A DNA stretch of 64,000 nt from Marinobacter sp. NP-4(2019) (GTDB taxonomy: Bacteria; Pseudomonadota; Gammaproteobacteria; Pseudomonadales; Oleiphilaceae), in contig NZ_CP034142.1 in assembly GCF_003994855.1 (NCBI RefSeq), positions 4,030,001 to 4,094,000 on the forward strand, given 5' to 3'. Below are positions 9,582-18,024 of this stretch, in pieces (position 1 is the stretch's first letter; every line of letters begins with the position of its first letter). The translations under genes were made by a program, and so were the position numbers. Below the pieces are notes generated by a model. That model was given only the letters and a program-made list of their open reading frames with translations. It searched no databases and was not told the origin of the DNA.

Positions 9582-10736
9582 TTAATCGTGAATCGGCGGC
9601 ACTTCCTTGGACAGAGCCTGCTTCTCCACCGCATAACTACCGGTAACGGCGAATCCCAAAACGGTTCCATCCGCAGCCTTGAAAAGAGCCTTCACGCTGG
9701 TGCCGTCCTGCTCAACCTCCCATTCACCGTCCGCATCCGATGGCGGAGGACAGACGGATGTGGGGCAGCACGGTGTTTTGATCATCACCGGCATGGTGCC
9801 GTAGGCCACCTCGGTCCGTTCACTGGTCAGGGTCTTTGCCAGCGCCCGGGAACACGCCATCAACGGCAGGACGTACAGCAGCACATGGCCGTCCACTTCC
9901 GCGCAGTCGCCGAGGGCGTAGATGTCCGGAGCGGACGTCTCGAGGGCCCGGTTTACCTTGATACCCCGATTGACTTCAAGGCCCGCGGCCTCCGCCAAAC
10001 CAATCCTCGGCCGCAGGCCGACGGCGGAAATGACCAGGTCCGCCTGCAGGGTCTCACCATTGGCCAGCGTCAGTGTCACGCCGTCACCTTCGCGGTCGAT
10101 ACGGTCCACGACGGTTTCCAGGTGGAAACGCACCCCCAGGTTTGTTAGTTCGGATTTGACCGCCTCGGCAGCCGGCGGCGGCAACAGGCCCGGCATCAGT
10201 GTGTCCGAGGGCGCAATCACATCCACTTCGTAGTCACCGTTGCGCAAATCGTTGGCAAATTCGCAACCAATCAGCCCGGCCCCCATGATAGCCACGCGCT
10301 TCTTGCCAGCCAGCGCTTCGCGGAACGCGCGGTAATCCATCAGGTCGTTGATGGAGAACACGCGATCCTGACCATCACCGTCGATCGACAGCCGAATCAC
10401 ATCCGCCCCCCAGGCCAACACCAGCTTGCTGTACCTGATGCGCTCATCGCCGGTCACCAGCTCATGGGCCTCGGTATCAATGCCGGTCACCGTGGTGTAG
10501 GTCCTCAGATCGAGATTGAGTTGCTCAATCATGGCCTCGGACGTCGCCTGGGCCAGCTCGTCAGCTTCCTTGCCCTTGGTAAAGCCGGTCGACAGCATCG
10601 GCTTGGAATAACTGAAGCCGTCGTCGGCCGTTACCATGACAATAGGGATTTCCTTGTCCTGCTTGCGGATTTCCCTGGCCAGTGAGTAACCCGACAGACC
10701 GGTACCCACGATAACGATAGGGGCTTCTGTAGTCAT
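9582..10736 (-). CDS. rubB: Rubredoxin reductase (NAD+)
   Basis: A 384-residue FAD/NAD(P)-binding oxidoreductase. The FAD dinucleotide fold is IVIVGTGLSGYSLAREI at the N-terminus, the NAD fold is MGAGLIGCEFANDL near residue 150, and IYALGDCAEVDG is the second FAD contact. Length and motifs match the rubredoxin reductases of Pseudomonas and Alcanivorax, which pass electrons from NADH to rubredoxin for alkane hydroxylases or oxidative-stress proteins. It sits 43 bases after the rubredoxin gene on the same strand, so the two form an operon. No alkane hydroxylase gene is in this window. Confidence 0.92.
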   Translation of the reverse strand: MTTEAPIVIVGTGLSGYSLAREIRKQDKEIPIVMVTADDGFSYSKPMLSTGFTKGKEADELAQATSEAMIEQLNLDLRTYTTVTGIDTEAHELVTGDERIRYSKLVLAWGADVIRLSIDGDGQDRVFSINDLMDYRAFREALAGKKRVAIMGAGLIGCEFANDLRNGDYEVDVIAPSDTLMPGLLPPPAAEAVKSELTNLGVRFHLETVVDRIDREGDGVTLTLANGETLQADLVISAVGLRPRIGLAEAAGLEVNRGIKVNRALETSAPDIYALGDCAEVDGHVLLYVLPLMACSRALAKTLTSERTEVAYGTMPVMIKTPCCPTSVCPPPSDADGEWEVEQDGTSVKALFKAADGTVLGFAVTGSYAVEKQALSKEVPPIHD

Positions 10737-10779
10737 TCCTGTTCTCCGTCTATATTAAACCTGTATATAAGTGCTGGTG

Positions 10780-10947
10780 TTAACCAACCTCGATCATTTC
10801 AAAGTCTTCCTTGCCAACACCGCAATCCGGGCACACCCAGTCTTCCGGCACATCCTCCCACTTGGTGCCCGGCTCGATGCCGTCTTCCGGCCAGCCCTCG
10901 GCTTCGTCATAGATCAGGCCACACACCACACACTGCCACTTTTTCAT
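10780..10947 (-). CDS. rubA: Rubredoxin
   Basis: A 55-residue iron protein with two CxxC knuckles, CVVCGLIYDE and CPDCGVGKED, that bind one Fe(Cys)4 centre. The sequence YDEAEGWPEDGIEPGTKWEDV between them is typical of the AlkG2/RubA type able to serve alkane hydroxylases. The frame is open to an ATG five codons further upstream, but the ATG at 10947 has GGAGAGAG just before it and gives the standard length. It is the first gene of the rubA-rubB pair. The equivalent Pseudomonas aeruginosa locus carries two rubredoxins; only one is present here. Confidence 0.95.
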   Translation of the reverse strand: MKKWQCVVCGLIYDEAEGWPEDGIEPGTKWEDVPEDWVCPDCGVGKEDFEMIEVG

Positions 10948-10984
10948 AATCTCTCTCCGCAATTTTTGTCAGGGCGCAATGATA

Positions 10985-10997
10985 ATTGTCAGACAAT
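10985..10997. promoter_or_regulatory. Candidate operator upstream of rubA
   Basis: The palindrome ATTGTCAGACAAT lies about 38 bases before the rubA start codon. The core TTGT-CAG-ACAA has the GT-N3-AC pattern seen for FadR-subfamily GntR regulators. No such regulator is encoded nearby, so the link is inference from shape alone. The remaining bases up to hpt at 11212 hold no gene I can support. Confidence 0.3.
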
Positions 10998-11211
10998 CAT
11001 GCGCGCAAGCTTTTGTAGCAACTGCCCATTTCTCATATCGGGCCACCATCATACCCACCCCTCAAGAATTGACCAATGCCACTCAGGACAGTTACCCGGC
11101 GGTTTTTCTGCCAATAGCCACAAATACCCATGGTGATGCCAGGGTACAGCCCCTCCCTTCTGCCGGCTGCCTCCGGTATAATCGCCCGTTTTACGACAGG
11201 ATCCGACCGCT

Positions 11212-11769
11212 ATGACCGATACCGTCGCCGAAATGAACCAGGTAATGAGTGAAGCCGATTGCCTGGTCAATGAACAGCAGGTACAGGTTGCCATTCGCGC
11301 TCTCGCTGACACCATTACTGACCGCCTCAAAGACAGCAACCCTCTACTGTTCTGCGTGATGAACGGCGGCCTCATACTGACCGGCCAGCTGCTGCCACTG
11401 CTGAAATTCCCGGTTCAGGCGGAATACCTTCATGCCACCCGCTATCGGCAGGAGACCACTGGCGGCATCCTGGAATGGAAGTTACGCCCGGAAGCGGATA
11501 TGCAGGACCGCACAGTGCTGATCGTGGATGACATTCTGGATGAAGGCACCACGCTGTGCGCCATTGCCGATTACTGTCGGGCCCATGGCGCAAAGGAAGT
11601 TCTGACCGCCGTTCTGGTCGACAAACAACACGACCGCAAGGCCCACCCGGACCTGAAAGCCGATTTCACCGGACTGGAAGTGGAAGACCGCTTCCTGTTC
11701 GGGTTCGGCATGGACTACAAAGGTTATTGGCGCAACGCTCCCGGAATTTATGCCGTTAAAGGGCTTTAA
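11212..11769 (+). CDS. hpt: Hypoxanthine-guanine phosphoribosyltransferase
   Basis: A 185-residue type I phosphoribosyltransferase for purine salvage. The PRPP-binding loop is VLIVDDILDEGTTL near residues 102-115, and FCVMNGGL holds the pyrophosphate-binding loop. The C-terminal FLFGFGMDYKGYWRN matches the base-recognition segment of bacterial HPRTs. It converts hypoxanthine or guanine plus PRPP to IMP or GMP. The last 20 bases overlap the proposed start of ubiC in another frame, so the two are probably translationally coupled. Confidence 0.9.
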   Translation: MTDTVAEMNQVMSEADCLVNEQQVQVAIRALADTITDRLKDSNPLLFCVMNGGLILTGQLLPLLKFPVQAEYLHATRYRQETTGGILEWKLRPEADMQDRTVLIVDDILDEGTTLCAIADYCRAHGAKEVLTAVLVDKQHDRKAHPDLKADFTGLEVEDRFLFGFGMDYKGYWRNAPGIYAVKGL

Positions 11770-12304
11770 TCACCGGGCAGAGGCCCTGGCCATCCCGCCC
11801 ACTGACTGGTACCGGTCGCTGGCGGCAGCAGGGCTTCGCAACCCCACAGTGCATGGCCCTGCACGTTACTGGCTGCAGGTGGAAGGATCGCTGACGCGGG
11901 AACTGCAGTTACGCTGCACCCGCTCATTCCACGTGGATGTCACTCGTGAAGGCTTTGCCCTGCCAACCCGGGAAGAGGCCCGCACCCTGAACATCCCGGA
12001 ACGCCAGTACGCCTGGGTCCGGGAAGTCCACCTGTGTGGCGATGGCGAACCCTGGGTCCTGGCCCGCACCATCATTCCCCTGGCCACCCTCGCTGGCGCT
12101 GGCCGGTGCCTGCGCCATCTCGGCCGCAAACCCCTTGGTGCCTGGCTGTTCAGCAACCCACTGTGGCAACGTGGCCCGTTCGAAACCGGCGTCTGCCACA
12201 CCAACCATCCGGCACAACCCCCGGTCGCACGCCGCTCCCGTTTTTACAGCGGCGACAAGGCCCTGCTGGTGGGCGAATACTTCCTGCCACGCTTCTGTCA
12301 CTGA
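11750..12304 (+). CDS. ubiC: Chorismate lyase
   Basis: A 184-residue protein that removes pyruvate from chorismate to give 4-hydroxybenzoate, the first committed step of ubiquinone synthesis. Family motifs in order are YAWVREVHLCG, VLARTIIP, GRKPLGAWLF, RRSRFY and the C-terminal LLVGEYFLP. The ATG at 11750 overlaps the end of hpt by 20 bases; no later in-frame ATG gives a complete N-terminus. It lies 79 bases before ubiA, the next enzyme of the pathway, on the same strand, as in Pseudomonas. Confidence 0.92.
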   Translation: MPLKGFNHRAEALAIPPTDWYRSLAAAGLRNPTVHGPARYWLQVEGSLTRELQLRCTRSFHVDVTREGFALPTREEARTLNIPERQYAWVREVHLCGDGEPWVLARTIIPLATLAGAGRCLRHLGRKPLGAWLFSNPLWQRGPFETGVCHTNHPAQPPVARRSRFYSGDKALLVGEYFLPRFCH

Positions 12305-12383
12305 AACCAGCCTTTAATCCCCCGACCTCCGCTGGCTATAATCCCCGCACAGAAGCCAGACATCACAACCCGGACCACGCCCT

Positions 12384-13271
12384 ATGCTGCTGAATGCCAT
12401 GCCCGACCACATCCAGAGCCGACTGGCCGATTACGCCAAGTTGCTGCGCCTGGACCGCCCCATCGGTAGCCTGCTCCTGCTCTGGCCCACCTATTGGGCC
12501 CTGTGGCTGGCGGCCGAAGGCGCGCCCAGTATCGGTAACCTCATCATCTTCACCCTGGGCGTGTTCCTCATGCGCGCCGCCGGCTGTGCCATCAACGACT
12601 TTGCCGACCGCAAGGTAGACCGCCACGTCAAACGCACCAAAAACCGCCCCCTGACCTCCGGCCGTATCGATGCCTGGGAAGCGGTCGCGCTGTTCCTTGG
12701 CCTCTCCCTGGCGGCGTTCCTCATGGTGGTGCTGTTCACCAACCCGCTGACCCTGTACCTGTCCTTCGGCGGCGTGGTCCTGGCCTTCATCTACCCCTTC
12801 ATGAAGCGATACACCCACCTGCCGCAACTGTTCCTCGGCGCCGCCTTCTCCTGGGCCATCCCCATGGCCTGGGCGGCACAGGCCAACGAACTCACCCAAC
12901 TGACCTGGCTGCTGTTCACCGCCAACGTCCTCTGGACAGTGGCCTACGACACCCTCTACGCCATGGTCGACCGTGACGACGACCTGAAAATCGGCATCAA
13001 ATCCACTGCCATCCTCTTCGGCGACGCCGACCGCGCCATCATCGGCTTCCTCCAGGCGCTGGTGGTGATCATACTGGTGATGGTCGGCGGTCAGGCGGAA
13101 CTGGGCATTATCTACTACCTGGGCGTACTCGCCATGGCCGGCCTGTTCGGCTACCAACAGTACCTGGCCCGGTTCCGCGAACGGGAGGGGTGTTTCAAGG
13201 CGTTCCTGAACAACAACTGGGCGGGGTTTGCGGTGTTTACCGGGCTGGTGATCGATCTGCTCATCCAGTAA
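12384..13271 (+). CDS. ubiA: 4-hydroxybenzoate polyprenyltransferase
   Basis: A 295-residue inner-membrane prenyltransferase with about eight or nine hydrophobic helices. The two aspartate-rich motifs that bind Mg-diphosphate are NDFADRKVDRH (about residues 71-81) and DTLYAMVDRDDD (about 191-202). It joins a polyprenyl chain to 4-hydroxybenzoate from UbiC. The start at 12384 is kept, but an ATG three codons before the MPDHIQSRL segment's end (12393-12401 region) gives nearly the same protein. The palindromic element that follows separates it from phoB. Confidence 0.94.
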   Translation: MLLNAMPDHIQSRLADYAKLLRLDRPIGSLLLLWPTYWALWLAAEGAPSIGNLIIFTLGVFLMRAAGCAINDFADRKVDRHVKRTKNRPLTSGRIDAWEAVALFLGLSLAAFLMVVLFTNPLTLYLSFGGVVLAFIYPFMKRYTHLPQLFLGAAFSWAIPMAWAAQANELTQLTWLLFTANVLWTVAYDTLYAMVDRDDDLKIGIKSTAILFGDADRAIIGFLQALVVIILVMVGGQAELGIIYYLGVLAMAGLFGYQQYLARFREREGCFKAFLNNNWAGFAVFTGLVIDLLIQ

Positions 13272-13305
13272 TCAGCAAATCTCGGAAGGCCCGAACAAGC
13301 TTGGC

Positions 13306-13496
13306 GTGCCGGAGTGGGCCGGGCCTCCACAAACCCTGCATTGCCAGGGATGGCAATGCGGAGCCCCCAGGGGTGAGGCAAGCGTCTATGAAGCGAAGCT
13401 TCATGCGCCGCCGAACGACCGCAATCTGCGATTGCGGGCCGGACCCGCTTGCGGGGGTTCACGGCGTGTTTGTGGAGGCCCGGCCCACTCCGGCAC
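13306..13496 (+). repeat. Palindromic element with unique arms, copy 2
   Basis: Perfect 28-base inverted arms at 13306-13333 and 13469-13496 bound a 135-base interior, the longest of the set. The interior begins with a hairpin at 13338-13359 (GCATTGCC, loop AGGGAT, GGCAATGC). Further perfect hairpins follow at 13388-13404, 13419-13437 and 13444-13455, and it ends TTCACGGCGTG at the right arm. It fills most of the 320-base gap between ubiA and phoB, which holds no gene. The remaining part before phoB contains a Pho box. The extra inner hairpins make this copy look like a longer variant or an insertion into the basic unit. Confidence 0.8.
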
Positions 13497-13520
13497 ATCT
13501 TCCCAAGCCAAAAGCAGTTT

Positions 13521-13538
13521 GTGTCATATACTTGTAAC
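13521..13538 (+). promoter_or_regulatory. Pho box upstream of phoB
   Basis: GTGTCATATACTTGTAAC matches the two-repeat PhoB site CTGTCAT-N4-CTGTCAY at 6 of 7 and 5 of 7 positions, with the expected four-base spacer. It lies 57 bases before the phoB start, which fits positive autoregulation of phoBR under phosphate limitation. Confidence 0.6.
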
Positions 13539-13594
13539 ACTGGGGCGTTGTAATGAAGCAGCAACAATACTAGGTCTGATACAGGTTAATGCTC

Positions 13595-14287
13595 ATGACT
13601 GGAAAAACTGTCCTGATCGTCGATGACGAAGCCCCGATCCGCGAAATGATCGCCGTGGCCCTCGAAATGGCGGACTACGACTACCTTGAGGCATCGGACG
13701 CCCGCGAAGCGCATGCCCTGATCGTCGACAAACAACCCGACCTCGTCCTGCTCGACTGGATGCTGCCCGGCACCAGCGGCGTGGAACTAGCCCGACGCCT
13801 CAAGAAAGAAGAGGCCACCGCCGACATCCCCATCATCATGCTGACCGCCAAGGTCGAAGAAGACAACAAGATTCAGGGCCTGGAAGTCGGCGCCGACGAC
13901 TACATCACCAAGCCGTTTTCGCCAAGGGAACTGGTCGCCCGCCTCAAGGCTGTCCTGCGCCGCGCCACGCCCCCCGGCGTCGATACCCCGATCGAAGTTG
14001 AAGGCCTGACCCTCGACCCTATCGGCCACCGCGTCTCCACGGCAGAAGGCGCCCTCAACATGGGGCCCACCGAATACCGGTTGCTGCAATTCTTCATGAC
14101 CCACCAGGAACGGGTATATACTCGTTCACAGTTACTGGATCAGGTCTGGGGCGGCAACGTCTACGTGGAAGAACGGACGGTTGACGTACACATTCGCCGT
14201 TTGCGCAAAGCCCTGGGCGACCAGCACGACCATTTGATTCAAACCGTCCGTGGTGCCGGATACCGGTTTTCAACCAAGGCCGCATAA
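13595..14287 (+). CDS. phoB: Phosphate regulon response regulator PhoB
   Basis: A 230-residue OmpR-family regulator. The receiver domain has the acidic pair VDDEAP, the phospho-acceptor aspartate in LLDWMLPGTSG, and the K of ITKPFSPREL. The C-terminal winged helix carries GPTEYRLLQFF, VYVEERTVDVHIRRLRKAL and a typical VRGAGYRFS ending. It is very like Pseudomonas PhoB by eye. The ATG at 13595 aligns with that family's start and has AGG nine bases upstream; an ATG two codons earlier is also possible. It activates pst, phoBR and other phosphate genes by binding Pho boxes. Confidence 0.95.
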   Translation: MTGKTVLIVDDEAPIREMIAVALEMADYDYLEASDAREAHALIVDKQPDLVLLDWMLPGTSGVELARRLKKEEATADIPIIMLTAKVEEDNKIQGLEVGADDYITKPFSPRELVARLKAVLRRATPPGVDTPIEVEGLTLDPIGHRVSTAEGALNMGPTEYRLLQFFMTHQERVYTRSQLLDQVWGGNVYVEERTVDVHIRRLRKALGDQHDHLIQTVRGAGYRFSTKAA

Positions 14288-14328
14288 TCAACGAGCACCC
14301 GGTACCACTTCAAGCGTAAGGCTGCCGC

Positions 14329-15645
14329 ATGCAAAACAACTGGTCACGATATCTGCGCCTGATCATCGGTTTCCTGATCGTCTGCACTGTTGCCGGAGCG
14401 TTCTTTGGTTACCCGGTATACGGTTTAACTGCCGGCCTGATAGGCTATCTTTGGTGGACGCTGGCTCAGGCCAAGAGGCTGTATCAGTGGCTTGGCAATC
14501 CCGGAGGTACCGGCGAGGCACCGCAGAGCGTGGGCATGTGGGGGGATATTTTTGACAGCCTCCACAAACTGCACCAGAACCACCTGCGCCTGCAGGACCG
14601 TCTGAGAGCCCAGATCAACCGGGTGCAGGAATCCACCAATGCCATGCGTGACGGCGTTATCATGACCGACGCCAATGGTACCATGGAATGGTGGAATGGC
14701 TCCGCGGAATACCTGCTGGGCTTTCGTCGCAATACCGACCGGGGCCAGTACATCCATAACCTGATACGCACCCCGGCGTTCAAGGCCTATTTTGATGCCC
14801 GGGACTATCGGGAGTCGCTGGAGATCCACTCACCGGCCAAACCGCACATTCGCCTGCAGATCCAGATCAGCCTGTTCGGAGACGACGATCGCCTGATCGT
14901 CGCCAAGGACGTCACCCGGCTCTACCAACTGGAACAGATGCGTCGCGATTTCGTGGGCAACGTATCCCACGAGATGCGAACGCCCCTGACGGTGATCAGC
15001 GGCTATCTCGAAACCCTGGTGGATAACGCCGACGACCTCCCCCCCAAGTGGCGACGCGCTATCAACACCATGGCACAACAGTCCTCCCGCATGGAGGCCC
15101 TGATTACCGACCTGATCCTGCTGTCAAAGATTGAAACCGGGGAGCAAACCGTCAACGATAACGTGACCGATGTCGAAGCCCTGCTCCACCAGATTTGTCA
15201 CGATGCCAGAGCCCTGAGCGGGGACAAACAGCATGAATTCAGTGTCAACATCACCGATCACCGGCTGCTGAAAGGCGATGAAAGTCAGCTGCGCAGTGCC
15301 TTCTCCAACCTGGTGTTCAATGCCGTGAAGTACACACCGGCGAAAGGTCATATCACCGTCACATGGAGCGCAAATCGCGAGGGCGCTCACCTGTCGGTTC
15401 GGGATACCGGTATTGGTATCGACCCGGTGCACATCCCCCGTCTGACCGAACGTTTCTACCGCGCCGACCCCAGCCGCCACCAGGAAACCGGTGGTACCGG
15501 CCTGGGCCTGGCGATCGTCAAACACGTCCTGTTGAACCACGACGGCAACCTGGAGATCCGCAGCCGGATTGGCGACGGCAGCGAGTTCATCTGCCATTTC
15601 CCAAGGGAGAGACTGGTGGAGCGGGCACCCGAGAAGGTTTCCTGA
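14329..15645 (+). CDS. phoR: Phosphate regulon sensor kinase PhoR
   Basis: A 438-residue membrane histidine kinase: two N-terminal membrane segments (about 7-45), a charged linker, a PAS domain (about 95-200), and the kinase core. The phospho-accepting histidine is in VGNVSHEMRTPLTVI, with the N box NLVFNAVKYTP, G1 box RDTGIGI and G2 box GGTGLGLAIVK. It has no large periplasmic domain, as in other PhoR proteins, which sense phosphate status through PstSCAB and PhoU. It lies 41 bases after phoB and ends exactly where the convergent response-regulator gene ends. Confidence 0.94.
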   Translation: MQNNWSRYLRLIIGFLIVCTVAGAFFGYPVYGLTAGLIGYLWWTLAQAKRLYQWLGNPGGTGEAPQSVGMWGDIFDSLHKLHQNHLRLQDRLRAQINRVQESTNAMRDGVIMTDANGTMEWWNGSAEYLLGFRRNTDRGQYIHNLIRTPAFKAYFDARDYRESLEIHSPAKPHIRLQIQISLFGDDDRLIVAKDVTRLYQLEQMRRDFVGNVSHEMRTPLTVISGYLETLVDNADDLPPKWRRAINTMAQQSSRMEALITDLILLSKIETGEQTVNDNVTDVEALLHQICHDARALSGDKQHEFSVNITDHRLLKGDESQLRSAFSNLVFNAVKYTPAKGHITVTWSANREGAHLSVRDTGIGIDPVHIPRLTERFYRADPSRHQETGGTGLGLAIVKHVLLNHDGNLEIRSRIGDGSEFICHFPRERLVERAPEKVS

Positions 15646-16527
15646 TCAGCGGCCACCAGCACGGAAGCGTGCGATAAAGCGCGACAACTCTTCCATTTTT
15701 TGCGGGTCCTCATCGACAAAACGGATGGTAACGCTGACAAAGTCGGTGTCCTGACGCTTGTCGACAGCCTGCAACTGGTGGACGTAGCCGTTCAGCCTGG
15801 CCATCTGGTCTTCCGCAATCTCGATATCCACCACCGCCTGGTCAAGAATGCCAGGAAACTGCTGGTCACGCCTGGCAATAACTCGGACCTCAGTCAGATT
15901 AATGTCCTTGACCACGGATGTGAGTGTGCTTTCGGCAAACCGGATCGACGCCATACTCGTCACGCCGCGCGCAGCCGGTGCTTTACCGCCACCCGTTGCC
16001 TTCAGCAATGGCGAGGCCGCCGGTCGCGCATCCCGCGCCACAGGCTCCGGTGCCGGCTCCCGCTTCCGGGTCAACAGGGCGGCGGATTCCTTAAAAGCGT
16101 CCGCCGGCCCCTCCATGGATTTGCCGCCGCGGCTCATTGCATCCTGCAGCTTTCGCCCCATGACCTTGATGATCTTTTTACTGAGGCCATCAGGACTGAA
16201 CGGCTTGCCAAGGTACTCGGACACCCCCTCCCTGACCGCTTCGACCACATGGTCTTTGTCACCACGACTGGTGATCATAATGAAGGGCACTTTCTCGTAC
16301 TGGGGTTGCTGACGCATCCATTGCAGCAGTTCCAGACCTGACATTTCAGGCATTTCCCAGTCGCAGAGGATCAGGTCAAACACCGTACGGGACATCAGTG
16401 ACTGAGCCCTGCGGCCGTTCTGGGCATCGGTGGTTTCAATCACGGGAAAGCGCTGGCGTACGGTTCGTTTCACCAGATCCCGGACAAAGCTGGCGTCATC
16501 AACCACCAGCGCCTTCAGCGTTGCCAT
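15646..16527 (-). CDS. Response regulator with C-terminal domain of uncertain type
   Basis: A 293-residue protein with a CheY-like receiver (about 1-125): acidic pair VVDDAS, phospho-acceptor in LCDWEMPEMSG, ITSRGDKD and the lysine of YLGKPFSP. A low-complexity linker with Ala, Pro and Gly follows (about 135-195), then a domain of about 95 residues that could be a degenerate PilZ barrel: it has KDINLTEVRVIAR but no RxxxR motif. The frame runs 22 codons further upstream, but the ATG at 16527 begins directly at the receiver fold. The position next to phoBR recalls P. aeruginosa PA5364. The output target is unknown. Confidence 0.8.
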   Translation of the reverse strand: MATLKALVVDDASFVRDLVKRTVRQRFPVIETTDAQNGRRAQSLMSRTVFDLILCDWEMPEMSGLELLQWMRQQPQYEKVPFIMITSRGDKDHVVEAVREGVSEYLGKPFSPDGLSKKIIKVMGRKLQDAMSRGGKSMEGPADAFKESAALLTRKREPAPEPVARDARPAASPLLKATGGGKAPAARGVTSMASIRFAESTLTSVVKDINLTEVRVIARRDQQFPGILDQAVVDIEIAEDQMARLNGYVHQLQAVDKRQDTDFVSVTIRFVDEDPQKMEELSRFIARFRAGGR

Positions 16528-16770
16528 ATTTCCCGACCTTATCGCTACCAACCATAGGAACTTTACGACCAAACTATAGAGCAAAGCAGGCAACGAGGAA
16601 CCCCCGTGCTACAAAAACACCACAATTCATCAGCAAAGGAACTGACGGGTTAAAGAATTGTCACCCTTAGAGGCCCAAACCGGTATTTCCGTTGGCAAAA
16701 AAAAGGCTACCATGGTTTGGTCCATTCCCATTGGACACCTCACCAACCGCCACCCACACTGAGGTTTCGC

Positions 16771-18006
16771 GTGTTTAAGAGACAATCAGGGACTACCCCC
16801 GGCAAAAGGATCCTCCGTTACCTGTCCATGACTGGTATCCTTGCCATCTTTTCACTTCCGGCATATTCCAATACCAATCCCGGTGACAATTTCCAGGCAT
16901 GCCTTACCCGCCTCAAGGCCCACGCCATTGACGCCGGGGTAGCGGAAACAACGGCCACCAAAGTGCTTGCGCAGGTAGAGCATCTGGACCGGGTGATCGA
17001 ACTGGATCGCCGGCAACCGGAGTTCACCACCACCTTCGCCAATTACCTGAACCGTCGGGTCAATGACGACCGGATCAGTACGGGGCGCTCACTGTTACTG
17101 GAGCACCGGGAACTGCTGGCCGATGTCACCCGGGAAACCGGGGTGCCCGCCCCGTACCTGCTGGCCTTCTGGGGCCTGGAAACCAACTTCGGCACTTACT
17201 TCGGTAAAATGTCGGTACCCAGCTCCCTGGCAACCCTGGCCTGCGATCCTCGCCGGAGCCGCTTCTTTACCGAGCAGTTGACCGCCGCCCTGCAGATTAT
17301 TGACGAAGGCGCGATCCCCGCCGAACAGATGGAAGGCTCCTGGGCCGGCGCCATGGGTCACGTCCAGTTCATGCCGACAGTGTTCCTGAAACACGCCGTG
17401 GACGCCGATGGGGACGGCAAGCGGGACCTGTGGAACAGCCTGCCGGATGCGATGATGTCCGCCGGTAAATTTCTTCAGGACCTGGGTTGGGACAGCGATT
17501 ATCGCTGGGGGCGCGAAGTGATCCTTCCGGATGGTTTCAACTATGAACTGGCCGACGGCCGGCGACTCACGCTGGACGAATGGAATGCCCTTGGTGTCAC
17601 CGATGCCTTTGGCGACCCTCTTGCCGACGAACCGATCAAGGCCGCGCTGGTGGTGCCATCTGGCCACCGTGGACCGGCCTTCCTTGCCTATCGGAATTTC
17701 AACGTCATCATGGGCTGGAACCGCTCGGAATTCTATGCCATCGCCGTGGGACACCTGGCGGACCGGATCGCCGGTGCCGGCAACTTGCAGAACCCGCCAC
17801 CGGAAGACCAGCCCAACCTGTCCAGGGCAGACATACTGGCCCTGCAGCAGGCGCTGAATGACAAAGGCTTTGACAGTGGCGAACCCGACGGCATCATGGG
17901 GCCCGCCACGCGTTCCGCCATCCGCAGTTTTCAGGCGAGCCACGGCATGGTTGCCGATGGCTACCCGGGAGAGCCTGTCTTTTCCCGACTCGAACTCGAT
18001 CTCTGA
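16771..18006 (+). CDS. Lytic murein transglycosylase, MltB family, with PG-binding domain
   Basis: An exported protein of about 411 residues: basic N-terminus and hydrophobic signal segment, an SLT/MltB catalytic domain (about 35-325) and a C-terminal peptidoglycan-binding domain (about 345-410, with ALNDKGFDSGEPDGIMG and IRSFQASHG). The catalytic glutamate is in LLAFWGLETNFGTYFG. GSWAGAMGHVQFMPT is the family's substrate-groove signature. It cleaves glycan strands to 1,6-anhydro muropeptides. The GTG at 16771 has GAGG six bases upstream; a TTG further up and an ATG at 16828 are the alternatives. No lipobox cysteine is evident, so it is probably periplasmic rather than a lipoprotein. Confidence 0.88.
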   Translation: MFKRQSGTTPGKRILRYLSMTGILAIFSLPAYSNTNPGDNFQACLTRLKAHAIDAGVAETTATKVLAQVEHLDRVIELDRRQPEFTTTFANYLNRRVNDDRISTGRSLLLEHRELLADVTRETGVPAPYLLAFWGLETNFGTYFGKMSVPSSLATLACDPRRSRFFTEQLTAALQIIDEGAIPAEQMEGSWAGAMGHVQFMPTVFLKHAVDADGDGKRDLWNSLPDAMMSAGKFLQDLGWDSDYRWGREVILPDGFNYELADGRRLTLDEWNALGVTDAFGDPLADEPIKAALVVPSGHRGPAFLAYRNFNVIMGWNRSEFYAIAVGHLADRIAGAGNLQNPPPEDQPNLSRADILALQQALNDKGFDSGEPDGIMGPATRSAIRSFQASHGMVADGYPGEPVFSRLELDL

Positions 18007-18024
18007 TGATGAGAATGTGAGCCC

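Noticed and set aside
12363..13157. A 264-codon open frame on the minus strand
   Set aside because: It is antisense to ubiA, repetitive in Gly, Glu, Gln and Val, with no similarity to any family.
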